NCBI GenBank assembly: GCA_015075555.1
Contig: JABTUD010000002.1
Location: 1,302,001 to 1,366,000 of the forward strand
DNA length: 64,000 bases
Direction of reading: 5' to 3'
Source of the DNA: Thermoflexaceae bacterium
Lineage (GTDB): Bacteria > Chloroflexota > Dehalococcoidia > Tepidiformales > Tepidiformaceae
Under the pieces are notes generated by a model. It worked only from the letters and a program-made list of their open reading frames with translations. It made no database searches and was not told where the DNA came from. Shown here in pieces: positions 1 to 7,267 of the stretch (the stretch's first letter is position 1; each line of letters opens with the position of its first letter). The position numbers and the translations under genes were made by a program.

Positions 1-949
1 GTGGACGGCGCTGCACGGCACCCCGGCCGCGGCTATGGTCTCCATCGCCTCCCACTTGCTGCGCAGGCGCGTCCAGGCCGCGACCTCCTCGTGGAGGGCG
101 TCGCCGTTCTGGTGGCGGTCGCGTACCGTCTGGAAGCGCGGGTCAGCGCCAAGCTCGGGTTTACCGATGGCAGTGATGAGCGCATCGAACATGCGCGTGT
201 TCACGCACATTATGTAGATATAATCGTTCGGCCCACCGGGGGCGCATTCATAGATGTCGGTCGGCGAAACGGTGCGGTTGCCGCGCCGCGTGATCGGGCT
301 TGAGCGGTACTCTCGCTGCGACATCGGCTCACGCATGAAGCTGGCGATGGTCTCCTGCATCGCTATCTCGACCTTCTGGCCCTGGCCGGTGCGGAGCCTC
401 TGCACGTAGGCGGCAAGAATACCCATGGCGCAGTGCATCCCCGAACCCGTATCGGCGAAGGTGGCGCCCGGCCTGGTGGGGGGGGCCTTCGGCCGGCCCG
501 GTGACGCTGAACGCCCCGCCTGCGGCCTGCGCGACCATATCCATGCACTTGAAGGAGGCATAGGGGCCGTGCGTGCCGAAGCCCTTGATGGTCGCGTAGA
601 TGATCGCCGGGTTGGCCGCCTTCAGCGTCTCGTAACCAAGCCCCAGCTTCTCCATCGTGCCGAGGGTGAAGTTCTCTACAACCACGTCGAACTTCGGCAG
701 CAGCTCCAGGAAGAGCGCCTTCCCCCTGGCGGTGCCGAGGTCAATCGCCACGCTCCGCTTGTTGTTGTTGAAGCTCATGAAGTAGAGCGAATCGTGGCCT
801 GGCCCGGTGGTGTGGCGGCCCGGGTCGCCCACCCCGGGCAGCTCCACCTTCACCACGTCGGCCCCGAACCACGCGAGGTACTGGGTCGAAGTCGTGCCCG
901 CTTCCCACTGCGTGAGATCGAGCACGCGCATGCCATCGAGCGCGGGCAT
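1..949 (-). pseudogene. CaiB/BaiF family CoA-transferase (class III), frameshifted, runs off left edge
   Basis: Reads as a class III CoA-transferase, which moves CoA between carboxylic acids. The N-terminal part (949 down to about 485) has the typical opening LDGMRVLDLTQ, then GADVVKVE and NNNKRSVAIDL. At a run of eight G (478-485 on +, poly-C in the gene) the frame changes; the new frame continues ATFADTGSGMHCAMGILAAY and reaches AAAGVPCSAVH at position 1. The shift falls just before ADTGSGM, which by family alignment carries the catalytic Asp. All parts of the protein are present across the two frames, so this is either a recent pseudogene or a homopolymer sequencing error. The C-terminus lies outside the window. 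Confidence 0.8.
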
Positions 950-1095
950 GGGCCACCTCCCGGAAGAACTGCTGGCGCCAAGTCTACCTGTTCGGCTACC
1001 AGGCCGGGGAAGGGCGGTCGCTGTTGCACCGTGCCCTGGCCAGCTTCACCCTCGAAGTGAGCCCTCCCGGGCGAAGGCGTCCCTCAGCGGCTGAA

Positions 1096-1347
1096 TCACG
1101 CACTCTTCTGCAGCGAAGCTGCGGGCCCGGGTATCTCCTCGCCAGCGAGAAGGGCGCACTCCACCCATCCCTCCATGGCGTCACCCAGCAGCTCCAGGGC
1201 TTCCTCGACCGTCTCACCGGCCGTGACGCACCCGGGCAGCTCGGGGGCCTCGGCTAGGTAGCCGTCAACGTCGTCTCCGCTGATCACTTTCCGGTAGGGC
1301 CGGGACACGATCTCCTGGACCCGGCGCTCACGTTCCTCGCTATTCAT
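1096..1347 (-). CDS. hicB: HicB-family antitoxin
   Basis: Small acidic protein (83 aa) with the HicB degenerate RNase H fold signature: DVDGYLAEAPELPGCVTAGET followed by VEEALELLGDAMEGW. The ATG (1347-1345) overlaps the stop of the upstream hicA by 8 bases, so the two are translationally coupled. It should bind and neutralise HicA. It ends soon after the core domain and lacks an obvious C-terminal DNA-binding module, so autoregulation by this short form is uncertain. Confidence 0.85.
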   Translation of the reverse strand: MNSEERERRVQEIVSRPYRKVISGDDVDGYLAEAPELPGCVTAGETVEEALELLGDAMEGWVECALLAGEEIPGPAASLQKSA

Positions 1348-1573
1348 CGCCTTCCTCCCGGGTGCGGCGCAGCACATCCCATACATATGTCGCCAGTATA
1401 GCCCTTCTGCGGAAGGGCACCGAGATACGCTCGGGCCCCTTCCTGTAGTGCGTGTGACTGCCCCGGGTTCGCTCCAGGCTCCATCCGGAGAGCAACAGAA
1501 GGCGCTCGATTTCCTCGAAACGAACATTGTGAGGCCTCTCGGTCAGCCTCCGCCGGAGTTCGCGCCGGTCCAT
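1340..1573 (-). CDS. hicA: HicA-family mRNA interferase toxin
   Basis: 77-aa double-stranded-RNA-binding-like protein. It has the HicA core: FEEIERLLLLSGW, then RGSHTHYRKGPERISVPF, in which the His after GS is the family's catalytic residue. In known HicAB systems the toxin cleaves mRNA and is held inactive by HicB. Toxin first, antitoxin second, with an 8-base overlap, is the usual hicAB order. Length is normal for the family and the key His is present, so it looks intact. Confidence 0.85.
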   Translation of the reverse strand: MDRRELRRRLTERPHNVRFEEIERLLLLSGWSLERTRGSHTHYRKGPERISVPFRRRAILATYVWDVLRRTREEGDE

Positions 1574-1612
1574 GTTGAACGCTCCTTCCCCCCAGCGGGG
1601 TCTGCGTCGCCG

Positions 1613-2704
1613 CTACGTGGCCGGGTCCAGCAGCCCCTTCAGCCCGTACTTCTCTACTGGCCCGATGGCGATGATCTCGTAGAGGCCGATGCCCTTCTTC
1701 TTGCCGATGGTCACTTCCGAGATCTGCTGCACGTGCAGGTTCGTGGGGTCCATGGGGTTCTCCTTCGCCAGGTCGAGCTCAATGCCCTCCACCTCGTCCG
1801 GTCCCACCCACATGCCGTGCCCCCACTTCGGGTCGCCATAGCCGATGCCCTTCATGAGGAAGCTGTACATCGGTTTCATGGTCATCTCCAGCTCCTTGCC
1901 TCCTTTCGGGCGGAAGAAGAGCCGGGCCGACTCCAGGTGCCGCGTGCCCTTGCGGAACACGAGTTCGTGGTCGACGGCCGTGTCCTCCTTCGTGCCCGCG
2001 GGGTAGGGCTTCATGATCACGCCCGACTCGTGCCAGCGGGTGCCGTCGGAATGCTCCGAGACCGTGAAGAGCACACAGAGGTCATCGAAGTGGCAGGGCG
2101 CCCAGTTCCAGAAGAACTGCGGCGGCTCGACGGGCGGCGCCCCGCGCGCATCGCGCCCGCCGACGGTGCGGATGCCCCACGAATGGTCCCGGGTCGCCCA
2201 CCACGGGGTCGAAAGGTCGAACGCCCTGCCATCGAGCGAAAGCTTGCCCGTCCACGTCCCGTGCTGGGTCATGCGCGTGTAGTCCATGGCCACGTTGTTG
2301 GCAGTGCGGCGGTAGAAGTGCGCCTCTTCGACGGGCACGGCGCGCGCTTCGAAGAGCAGGTCGCCCTGGATGCCCCACCTGTTCTTCGCCACCTTCAGCC
2401 TCAGCTTCCGGTAGGGCTCGACTACCTGGACGCTTATCGGCCCAACGCGGGTATCCATCCGGTCTGATCCCAGCAGGCGCGAAGCGCGCACGCAGCGCTC
2501 CTTCCCTTCGTGCACCACCGCGATGGCCGCGTCCATCACGCCGAGGTTCGGGTAGCAACCCATGGCCACCGCAAAGTAGACCGACCCGTCCCGGCTGTAG
2601 CCGTTGAAGAAGTAGCGGTCGTAGAAGTTCCGGTCGCTCGTGAAGACGGAGTCGAAGGTGTAGGGCGTCTGGTGGATGAGGTACTCGTCGGCGGGCGTGA
2701 GCAC
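1613..2704 (-). CDS. AttH/CrtC-like (lipocalin-like) protein of unknown function
   Basis: 363-aa soluble protein without signal peptide. It is rich in aromatic residues and beta-strand patterns: YFFNGYSRDGSVYFAVAMG, STPWWATRDHSWGIR, and QFFWNWAPCHFDDLCVLF. This layout resembles the two-lobed beta-barrel AttH / carotenoid 1,2-hydratase (CrtC) superfamily often annotated as hydroxyneurosporene synthase-like. No carotenoid genes are nearby. In other bacteria such proteins occur beside acyl-CoA or terpenoid metabolism genes, and here a CoA-transferase lies about 700 bases away. The substrate is unknown; the fold assignment is moderately sure, the function is not. Confidence 0.6.
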   Translation of the reverse strand: MLTPADEYLIHQTPYTFDSVFTSDRNFYDRYFFNGYSRDGSVYFAVAMGCYPNLGVMDAAIAVVHEGKERCVRASRLLGSDRMDTRVGPISVQVVEPYRKLRLKVAKNRWGIQGDLLFEARAVPVEEAHFYRRTANNVAMDYTRMTQHGTWTGKLSLDGRAFDLSTPWWATRDHSWGIRTVGGRDARGAPPVEPPQFFWNWAPCHFDDLCVLFTVSEHSDGTRWHESGVIMKPYPAGTKEDTAVDHELVFRKGTRHLESARLFFRPKGGKELEMTMKPMYSFLMKGIGYGDPKWGHGMWVGPDEVEGIELDLAKENPMDPTNLHVQQISEVTIGKKKGIGLYEIIAIGPVEKYGLKGLLDPAT

Positions 2705-2802
2705 GGGCCTGTTCCTCCGGGGACATGGTTGGGGCGAATCTAACGGTGGCCGCTGGCGCGGTCAAAAAGGTGATACCTGCGGCCCGCAGCGCCACTCTGC
2801 GC

Positions 2803-2808
2803 TACTCT
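2803..2808 (+). promoter_or_regulatory. TACTCT -10-like box, leaderless start
   Basis: TACTCT lies six bases before the GTG at 2815, with no -35 that I can see. The spacing would put the transcription start at or beside the start codon. Confidence 0.35.
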
Positions 2809-2814
2809 CCGGGG

Positions 2815-3498
2815 GTGAGCGCCGTCTTCGACACCCTTGTCGCCGAGTACCCGGCCTGGTGGATCGACTTCCTCGGCGAGCACAACCACATCGGCGGCGC
2901 CGACGCTACCCGCTGGCTCCTGGAGCGCAGCGGCCTTCAGCGGGGCGACCGCATGCTCGACTGCGGCGCCTTTGTGGGCGCGGCCGCACGCCTGGCGGCT
3001 GCCGAGACGGGCGCCGCCGCCTACGCCACCGACCTGAATGCCGATTTCCTTGCCGCGGGGCGGGCATTGCCCGGCGGCGAGGCGGTCGGCTGGGTGGCCG
3101 CCGCAACTGCGAAGCTCCCCTTCCGCGATGGCGCCTTCGCAAGCGTCTGGAGCCTCGACAGCATGATCCTGCCCCGCGAGATGACCCGCGTGGCCGCCCC
3201 GGCCGCGACCATCTGCCTCTGCTGCGAAGTCCCCGCCGATGGGCGGGGGGGCGTCGAGGCGTTTATCGAGGAGTGGACCGGGCTCGGCTGGGAGATGCGC
3301 TCTCACCGCTCGCTCTCCCTCGACGCGCTCCAGGCCTGGCGCGCAGCCGAGGCTGCAATGGTCGCTCACCGTTCGAAATACGAGGCGCGCTACGGCAAGC
3401 GAGGCTACCTCGCCCAGCTCGACCTGCTCGCCATGCTCGTCCAGTCGTACGAGCGGGGCGCCACCGGGCACGGCCTCTTCGTGTTCGTCAGGGGCTGA
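2815..3498 (+). CDS. Class I SAM-dependent methyltransferase-like protein
   Basis: About 227 aa from GTG 2815. The Rossmann motif I is MLDCGAFVGAAARLA, followed by an acidic strand end AYATDLNADFL, and AKLPFRDGAFASVWSLDSM fits motif IV of UbiE/Coq5-type methyltransferases. The glycine-rich loop is slightly degenerate (GAFVGA). The substrate is not predictable. I prefer GTG 2815 over upstream starts because conserved sequence begins with AVFDTL and a TACTCT box sits just before it. The next gene starts two bases after the stop, so both are probably co-transcribed. Confidence 0.7.
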   Translation: MSAVFDTLVAEYPAWWIDFLGEHNHIGGADATRWLLERSGLQRGDRMLDCGAFVGAAARLAAAETGAAAYATDLNADFLAAGRALPGGEAVGWVAAATAKLPFRDGAFASVWSLDSMILPREMTRVAAPAATICLCCEVPADGRGGVEAFIEEWTGLGWEMRSHRSLSLDALQAWRAAEAAMVAHRSKYEARYGKRGYLAQLDLLAMLVQSYERGATGHGLFVFVRG

Positions 3499-3500
3499 GC

Positions 3501-4205
3501 GTGCCGCTCCACATCCGCGCCCAACCCGGCGACGTTGCGCCTATCGCCCTGCTCGCCGGCGACCCCGGCCGTGCCGTCCTCATCGCCGGCGCGCTCGATG
3601 CCGCCCGCTGCTACAACGAAAACCGCGGGCTGCTCGGCTTCACGGGCGCGCACCACGGGCGCCCCGTGTCGGTGCAGACCACGGGCATGGGCGGCCCTTC
3701 GGCCGCGATCGTCGTCGAAGAGCTCGCCGACCTGGGAGTCGAGACCCTCATCAGGCTGGGGACCTGCGGTGCGATCGCGCCCTCCGTCGCCGTGCTCGAC
3801 TTCGTCATCGCCTCCGCCGCGGTGGGCGCCGATGGCACCACGCGCCACTACAGCGGGAAGGCGGATTTCACGCCCGCAGCAGACGCAGCCGTCACCCGGG
3901 CGCTGGTGGCCGCGGGAGCGGCCCTGTCCGGCGCCGTGCACGTGGGCTACCTCGTCACGCAGGATGCCTTCTACCGCCAGCCGGCGTCATGGGGGCAATG
4001 GCGTCGCCGCGGCGTGCTTGCCGTCGAAATGGAGGCAGCGGCCATCTTCACCGTCGCCCTCGGCCGGGGATTGCGCGCGGGCGCGGCCTGCCTGGTGGTC
4101 GACAGGGTGAACGACCGCGCGTCGTGGGCCAGCGACGATGCCATCGCGAGCGCCACGGCCGGCCTCATCGCGCTCGGGCTGGGCGCGGTCGAGCGGCTGG
4201 GCTAG
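3501..4205 (+). CDS. Purine nucleoside phosphorylase / uridine phosphorylase family
   Basis: 234 aa, close to DeoD-type enzymes. It begins with LLAGDPGRA (phosphate-binding GDP-x-R pattern), has MGGPSAAIVVEEL, IRLGTCGAI and the ribose-binding VEMEAAAIF. These are hallmarks of the PNP_UDP_1 family, which splits nucleosides with phosphate in purine or pyrimidine salvage. The Asp that would favour 6-oxopurines versus uridine is not resolvable by eye. GTG start two bases after the methyltransferase stop; likely one operon. Confidence 0.85.
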   Translation: MPLHIRAQPGDVAPIALLAGDPGRAVLIAGALDAARCYNENRGLLGFTGAHHGRPVSVQTTGMGGPSAAIVVEELADLGVETLIRLGTCGAIAPSVAVLDFVIASAAVGADGTTRHYSGKADFTPAADAAVTRALVAAGAALSGAVHVGYLVTQDAFYRQPASWGQWRRRGVLAVEMEAAAIFTVALGRGLRAGAACLVVDRVNDRASWASDDAIASATAGLIALGLGAVERLG

Positions 4206-4215
4206 AGCGGCAAGC

Positions 4216-4719
4216 CTACTCCGCGGGCCGCTCCCCGTTCCGGGCCCCACCCTTCATCTCAGACCACGCGAGCGCTGCGAGGAGCGCAACTGCCATGAAG
4301 CCAATCGTCACGCCGGTGATGATGCTGAGCGCATCCCGCCAGTTGTCCTGGCCATCCGTCTCCGTTCCACGCCAGATATTGACGCCCGTGAGCACGAGGG
4401 CGATCACCAGCAGCACGATGCCGGGCGCCACCGCCTTCCATCGCCGCCGATCGATGAGGAACCCCAGCGCCAGGCCCGACGGGGCCCAGATAGTCACCGT
4501 CATGGGCACCACCCAGTCGCGATGGTTCTCCCACGAAGCGCGGGTCTGGAAGGCCAGGGCCGTGAGCCCCAGCGCAAGGGCGAAGCCCAGCAGCCAGCCC
4601 CGGTAACGGACCAGCAGTTCCTGCGCGCTGGCGGCCGGCCGCGCGGGAATGCGCGAGCGGTCGTGCAACCATCCCGTCTTTTCGGTTTCGATGGGCGCCC
4701 GGGCGGTCAGGTCAGGCAT
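4216..4719 (-). CDS. Small integral membrane protein
   Basis: 167 aa. A charged N-terminus is followed by about four hydrophobic segments (starting WLLGFALALGLTALAF, VVPMTVTIWAPSGLALGFLI, APGIVLLVIALVLTG, ALSIITGVTIGFMAVALLAAL). The reading frame is open far upstream, but AAGGAA lies just before ATG 4719, which makes that start convincing. It converges on the nucleoside phosphorylase. No family recognised. Confidence 0.6.
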   Translation of the reverse strand: MPDLTARAPIETEKTGWLHDRSRIPARPAASAQELLVRYRGWLLGFALALGLTALAFQTRASWENHRDWVVPMTVTIWAPSGLALGFLIDRRRWKAVAPGIVLLVIALVLTGVNIWRGTETDGQDNWRDALSIITGVTIGFMAVALLAALAWSEMKGGARNGERPAE

Positions 4720-4827
4720 TGGCGATTCCTTGGGGGCGGCGCGAGGCCGCGTTGTTGGTGCGTCAGCGAGCCCATGATGTCCGCTCGCTGCCCCACCCGC
4801 AACATCGCAAGTCCGCGGCCGGGCCGC

Positions 4828-4833
4828 TACCCT
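4828..4833 (+). promoter_or_regulatory. TACCCT -10-like box, leaderless start
   Basis: TACCCT lies seven bases before ATG 4841; no Shine-Dalgarno sequence is visible between them. Confidence 0.3.
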
Positions 4834-4840
4834 GAGACGC

Positions 4841-5494
4841 ATGCCGGATTCCGCCCAGCCCGTGGCCGCGCCCGTGCTCTCGCTCGAAGCCCTGCCCGCG
4901 CCCGCCGGCCTGCGTGAGCGCCTTGAGGCTCTGCGCGACCCTGGAGGCGCGCACGTTGTGACCCTCTGCGCGGTCCCGCCGGGAGAGGCGGGGCCAGGCT
5001 TCTCCGCCGCGGACCTCCTCTGGTTCGAACGGTTCCCTCTCCCGCTCATCTTCGCCTTCGAAGGGAACCTGGCCGGGCCCTGGCTGGATGTCGCCCTCGC
5101 CTGCGATCTGCGTGTCTGCGACGAGGGGAGCACCTTCGACCTCTCCGCCATAGCAGCGGACTACACCCCCGCGCGCCTCCGCCTGCTTGGGGGGGCCGGG
5201 CTGGAGTCGCCCCTCGCGGCGCAGGCGGCCTTTGGCGCAGGGCTCGTCTCTGCGGTGGCGCCGCCCGCCGGCGCTGTTCAAGAGGCCCGGCGCCTCGCTG
5301 GTACCATCGCCTCGCGCGGGCCGATCGCGGTGCGGCTCGCCAAAGAGGCCATCTGGCGGGGACTGAAGATGGAGTTCGAACAGGCCCTCCGCTTCGAGAC
5401 CGATTTGACCTTGCTCCTGCAGACCACCAAAGATCGGGCGGAAGGCGTTCGCGCCTTCCTCGAAAAACGCCCACCCCACTTCACAGGTGAGTAG
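4841..5494 (+). CDS. Divergent short crotonase (enoyl-CoA hydratase/isomerase) family protein
   Basis: 217 aa. The C-terminal helix is very typical of enoyl-CoA hydratases (AVRLAKEAIWRGLKMEFEQA, then EGVRAFLEKRPPHFTG). The core strand IFAFEGNLAGPWLDVALACD corresponds to the second oxyanion-hole loop, where normal enzymes have NGxxxGGG. The first oxyanion region (AGADI-like) and the catalytic Glu loops (LPEVxLG) are absent or replaced. It may have lost hydratase activity or act as a partner subunit. Followed three bases later by a small paralog pair, probably in one operon. Confidence 0.7.
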   Translation: MPDSAQPVAAPVLSLEALPAPAGLRERLEALRDPGGAHVVTLCAVPPGEAGPGFSAADLLWFERFPLPLIFAFEGNLAGPWLDVALACDLRVCDEGSTFDLSAIAADYTPARLRLLGGAGLESPLAAQAAFGAGLVSAVAPPAGAVQEARRLAGTIASRGPIAVRLAKEAIWRGLKMEFEQALRFETDLTLLLQTTKDRAEGVRAFLEKRPPHFTGE

Positions 5495-5497
5495 CAC

Positions 5498-5752
5498 ATG
5501 TTCGTTCTGCTTGAAGAGCCCGAAGCCTGGTCGCTCATGATGCTTGCCAGCGCCGTGGCCATCGACAACGCCGGCCTTTCCGACGAAGGAAAGGATGCCA
5601 TCCGCCGCTGGCGCAGCACAAACGATGAGAAGAGCGCCACCATCGAAAAGCTCACCGAGGATATCAATCGCGCCATCAACACCCGCCTCGATGCGAAGTT
5701 CCTGCGCCGCGTGAAGCTCCACGGCGGCCGCGCCGACACGGTGAGGAAGTAG
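5498..5752 (+). CDS. Small helical protein, member of a tandem paralog pair
   Basis: 84 aa, not a known family to me. It shares the pattern D-x-AGLSD, then a nine-residue gap and RRWRS with the next gene, and both are helical with a charged C-terminal half. It starts three bases after the crotonase-like gene. The repeated AGLSD core suggests duplication and a common, possibly protein-binding, role. Confidence 0.6.
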   Translation: MFVLLEEPEAWSLMMLASAVAIDNAGLSDEGKDAIRRWRSTNDEKSATIEKLTEDINRAINTRLDAKFLRRVKLHGGRADTVRK

Positions 5753-5754
5753 CC

Positions 5755-5997
5755 ATGGAAGTGAACTTCACCGACGACGAGCTTGCCGAAGCCTTCAGCG
5801 TCATCATCAACCTGATCGCCGATGATGCCGGCCTCTCCGACCGGGACCGTGCCCTGCTCAAGCGCTGGCGTAGCTCGAAGATGAAGCTCGGCACCGACGA
5901 TATGACCGACTTCGTGCGCCGGGCAAACGAGGATTTCGCACGCGGCATCGCCCGCCGCGAGCGCAGCCAGCTTCGCAAGCCCGACTGGGCCGACTAG
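5755..5997 (+). CDS. Small helical protein, second member of the tandem pair
   Basis: 80 aa. It contains FSVIINLIADDAGLSDRDRA then LKRWRSSKMK, aligning with AVAIDNAGLSDEGKDAIRRW of the preceding protein. Two bases separate it from that gene's stop. No enzymatic motif. Function unknown; the pair belongs to the same transcription unit as the crotonase-like gene. Confidence 0.6.
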   Translation: MEVNFTDDELAEAFSVIINLIADDAGLSDRDRALLKRWRSSKMKLGTDDMTDFVRRANEDFARGIARRERSQLRKPDWAD

Positions 5998-6020
5998 CCC
6001 GGGGGGCTCCGCCAGTGCGG

Positions 6021-6026
6021 TACAAT
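6021..6026 (+). promoter_or_regulatory. TACAAT -10 box of the RelBE-like pair, leaderless
   Basis: TACAAT, a strong -10, sits six bases before GTG 6033. A -35 is not evident. Confidence 0.4.
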
Positions 6027-6032
6027 CGACTC

Positions 6033-6323
6033 GTGACCGCAAAACAGGCTCTGCGTGCCCGGATCGATGAGATGACCGAGGAAGAGGCCGAGGAACTCCT
6101 GGACTTCCTGAACCTCCAGGACGAGCCCGGCACACTATCCGAAGACGAGTTGGCACGGGTGCTCGCCGCAGAAGCGGAGATCGAGGCGGGCCAGTACGTG
6201 ACCCTGGAAGAAGTCAAGGCGAAGTACGGCTTGCGACCTATGAGGTTCGCTTGTCGCACGCTTCGGAGCGCTACCTCGAGCGCCTTAGCCAGCAGACCAG
6301 GGCACGCATCACCTCCCGGCTGA
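6033..6323 (+). CDS. Antitoxin-like protein of a RelBE/ParDE-type pair
   Basis: The first 70 residues look like a helical acidic antitoxin: MTEEEAEELLDFLNLQDEPG, then LSEDELARVLAAEAEIEAGQYVTLEEVKAKYGL. Antitoxins of this kind usually end near KYGL. Here the frame stays open for about 27 more residues of low-quality sequence (RTLRSATSSALASRPG) that overlaps the toxin gene by 73 bases. That tail is read from the toxin's own coding DNA, so a small frameshift near 6235 is likely. GTG 6033 is chosen because a TACAAT box precedes it. Confidence 0.55.
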   Translation: MTAKQALRARIDEMTEEEAEELLDFLNLQDEPGTLSEDELARVLAAEAEIEAGQYVTLEEVKAKYGLRPMRFACRTLRSATSSALASRPGHASPPG

Positions 6324-6499
6324 CTCAATTGGCGGCGGACCCCTTTGATAGCAACTACTCGAAGCCCCGGACCGGCCCCGGGGGGCTGCGCGCCTTTCGA
6401 GTCGGGAACCTCAGGATCATCTGCTCGGTGCACCGCGATGCCCTTCTCGTCCCCGTCGAAGAGATCGGTCCCCGGGGACGGGTCTGCCGGAGGTTGTAA
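6251..6499 (+). CDS. RelE/ParE-family toxin
   Basis: 82 aa with the RelE fold pattern: SERYLERLSQQTRARITSRL, LAADPF, GPGGLRAFRVGNLRIICSV and LLVPVEEIGPRGRVCRR. Related toxins are ribosome-dependent mRNases or gyrase inhibitors. TTG 6251 is preceded by GAGG at proper spacing. The same frame upstream reads YEVRLSHASERY, which is the usual first beta-strand of this family, so the true N-terminus may have been lost or shifted. It should be countered by the preceding antitoxin-like protein. Confidence 0.65.
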   Translation: MSHASERYLERLSQQTRARITSRLTQLAADPFDSNYSKPRTGPGGLRAFRVGNLRIICSVHRDALLVPVEEIGPRGRVCRRL

Positions 6500-6502
6500 G
6501 CC

Positions 6503-7150
6503 ATGCCCGACCCGGTCCTCTTCGAGATAGATGGTCGCGGAGTAGCCACCATCACCCTCAACCGGCCCCGGCAGCTCAACGCCCTCAACATGGAGTGCCG
6601 TGACCTGCTCTGGACCTACCTCCAGGCCTGCCGCGACCTGCCCGGCATCCGCCTGGTGCTCTTCCGCGGCGAAGGACCATCGTTCTGCGCCGGCGCCGAT
6701 ATCTCCGAGTTCGGCACCGCCCCTTCGATCATGGATTCTCGCCGCGCCCGCCACGAACGCGACGTCTGGGCGCTCCTGCTGTCCCTCTCCTGCATCACCG
6801 TGGCGCGCATGCACGGCTACTGCTACGGCGCCGGCCTTGAGCTCCCACTGTGCTGCGACTACCGCATCGCCGCCGATGACGCCCGCTTCGCGCTCCCCGA
6901 GGTGACCCTGGGCTACATCCCCAGCGCCTGCGGCACGCAGACGCTGCCCCGCACCGTTCCGCCCGGCGTGGCCGCCCATGTGATCCTCTCCGGTGAACCC
7001 ATCGACGCCGCCGCTGCCCTCCGCTGGGGACTCATCGGCCGCGCCGTCCCCGCCAGCGCTCTCGATGCCGCCGTGGACGAGGAGATTGCCCGCCTGCTTT
7101 CGCTCGGTCCTGCCGTCGCCACCGCCGGGCGGCGTGCGACGGTCGCCTGA
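6503..7150 (+). CDS. Enoyl-CoA hydratase/isomerase (crotonase) family
   Basis: 215 aa. Both oxyanion-hole loops are present (FCAGADISEFG and GYCYGAGLELPLCCDYRIA), and the catalytic-Glu loop reads FALPEVTLGYIPSACGTQTL. It therefore looks catalytically competent for hydration or isomerisation of enoyl-CoA thioesters. The C-terminus is shorter than in a typical 260-aa enzyme and lacks the last trimerisation helices (REGMxAFxEKRxPxF), which the 4841 gene retains. Three bases after the RelE-like stop; followed by the acyl-CoA synthetase. Confidence 0.85.
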   Translation: MPDPVLFEIDGRGVATITLNRPRQLNALNMECRDLLWTYLQACRDLPGIRLVLFRGEGPSFCAGADISEFGTAPSIMDSRRARHERDVWALLLSLSCITVARMHGYCYGAGLELPLCCDYRIAADDARFALPEVTLGYIPSACGTQTLPRTVPPGVAAHVILSGEPIDAAAALRWGLIGRAVPASALDAAVDEEIARLLSLGPAVATAGRRATVA

Positions 7151-7220
7151 GCATCGCTCGCAGGTGCGCTCGCACCTCCCTGGAGTAGGGCCCTTCGTTC
7201 GCCCAACTTCGCCCCATCGG

Positions 7221-7226
7221 GTAGAA
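7221..7226 (+). promoter_or_regulatory. TAGAAT -10-like box upstream of acyl-CoA synthetase
   Basis: GGTAGAATCC lies about 40 bases before ATG 7268, which also has a Shine-Dalgarno-like GGAGAG, so this gene probably has a normal leader. Confidence 0.3.
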
Positions 7227-7267
7227 TCCGGGCGCAACCCACCTACCTGCCTCTATCCGGAGAGTCA

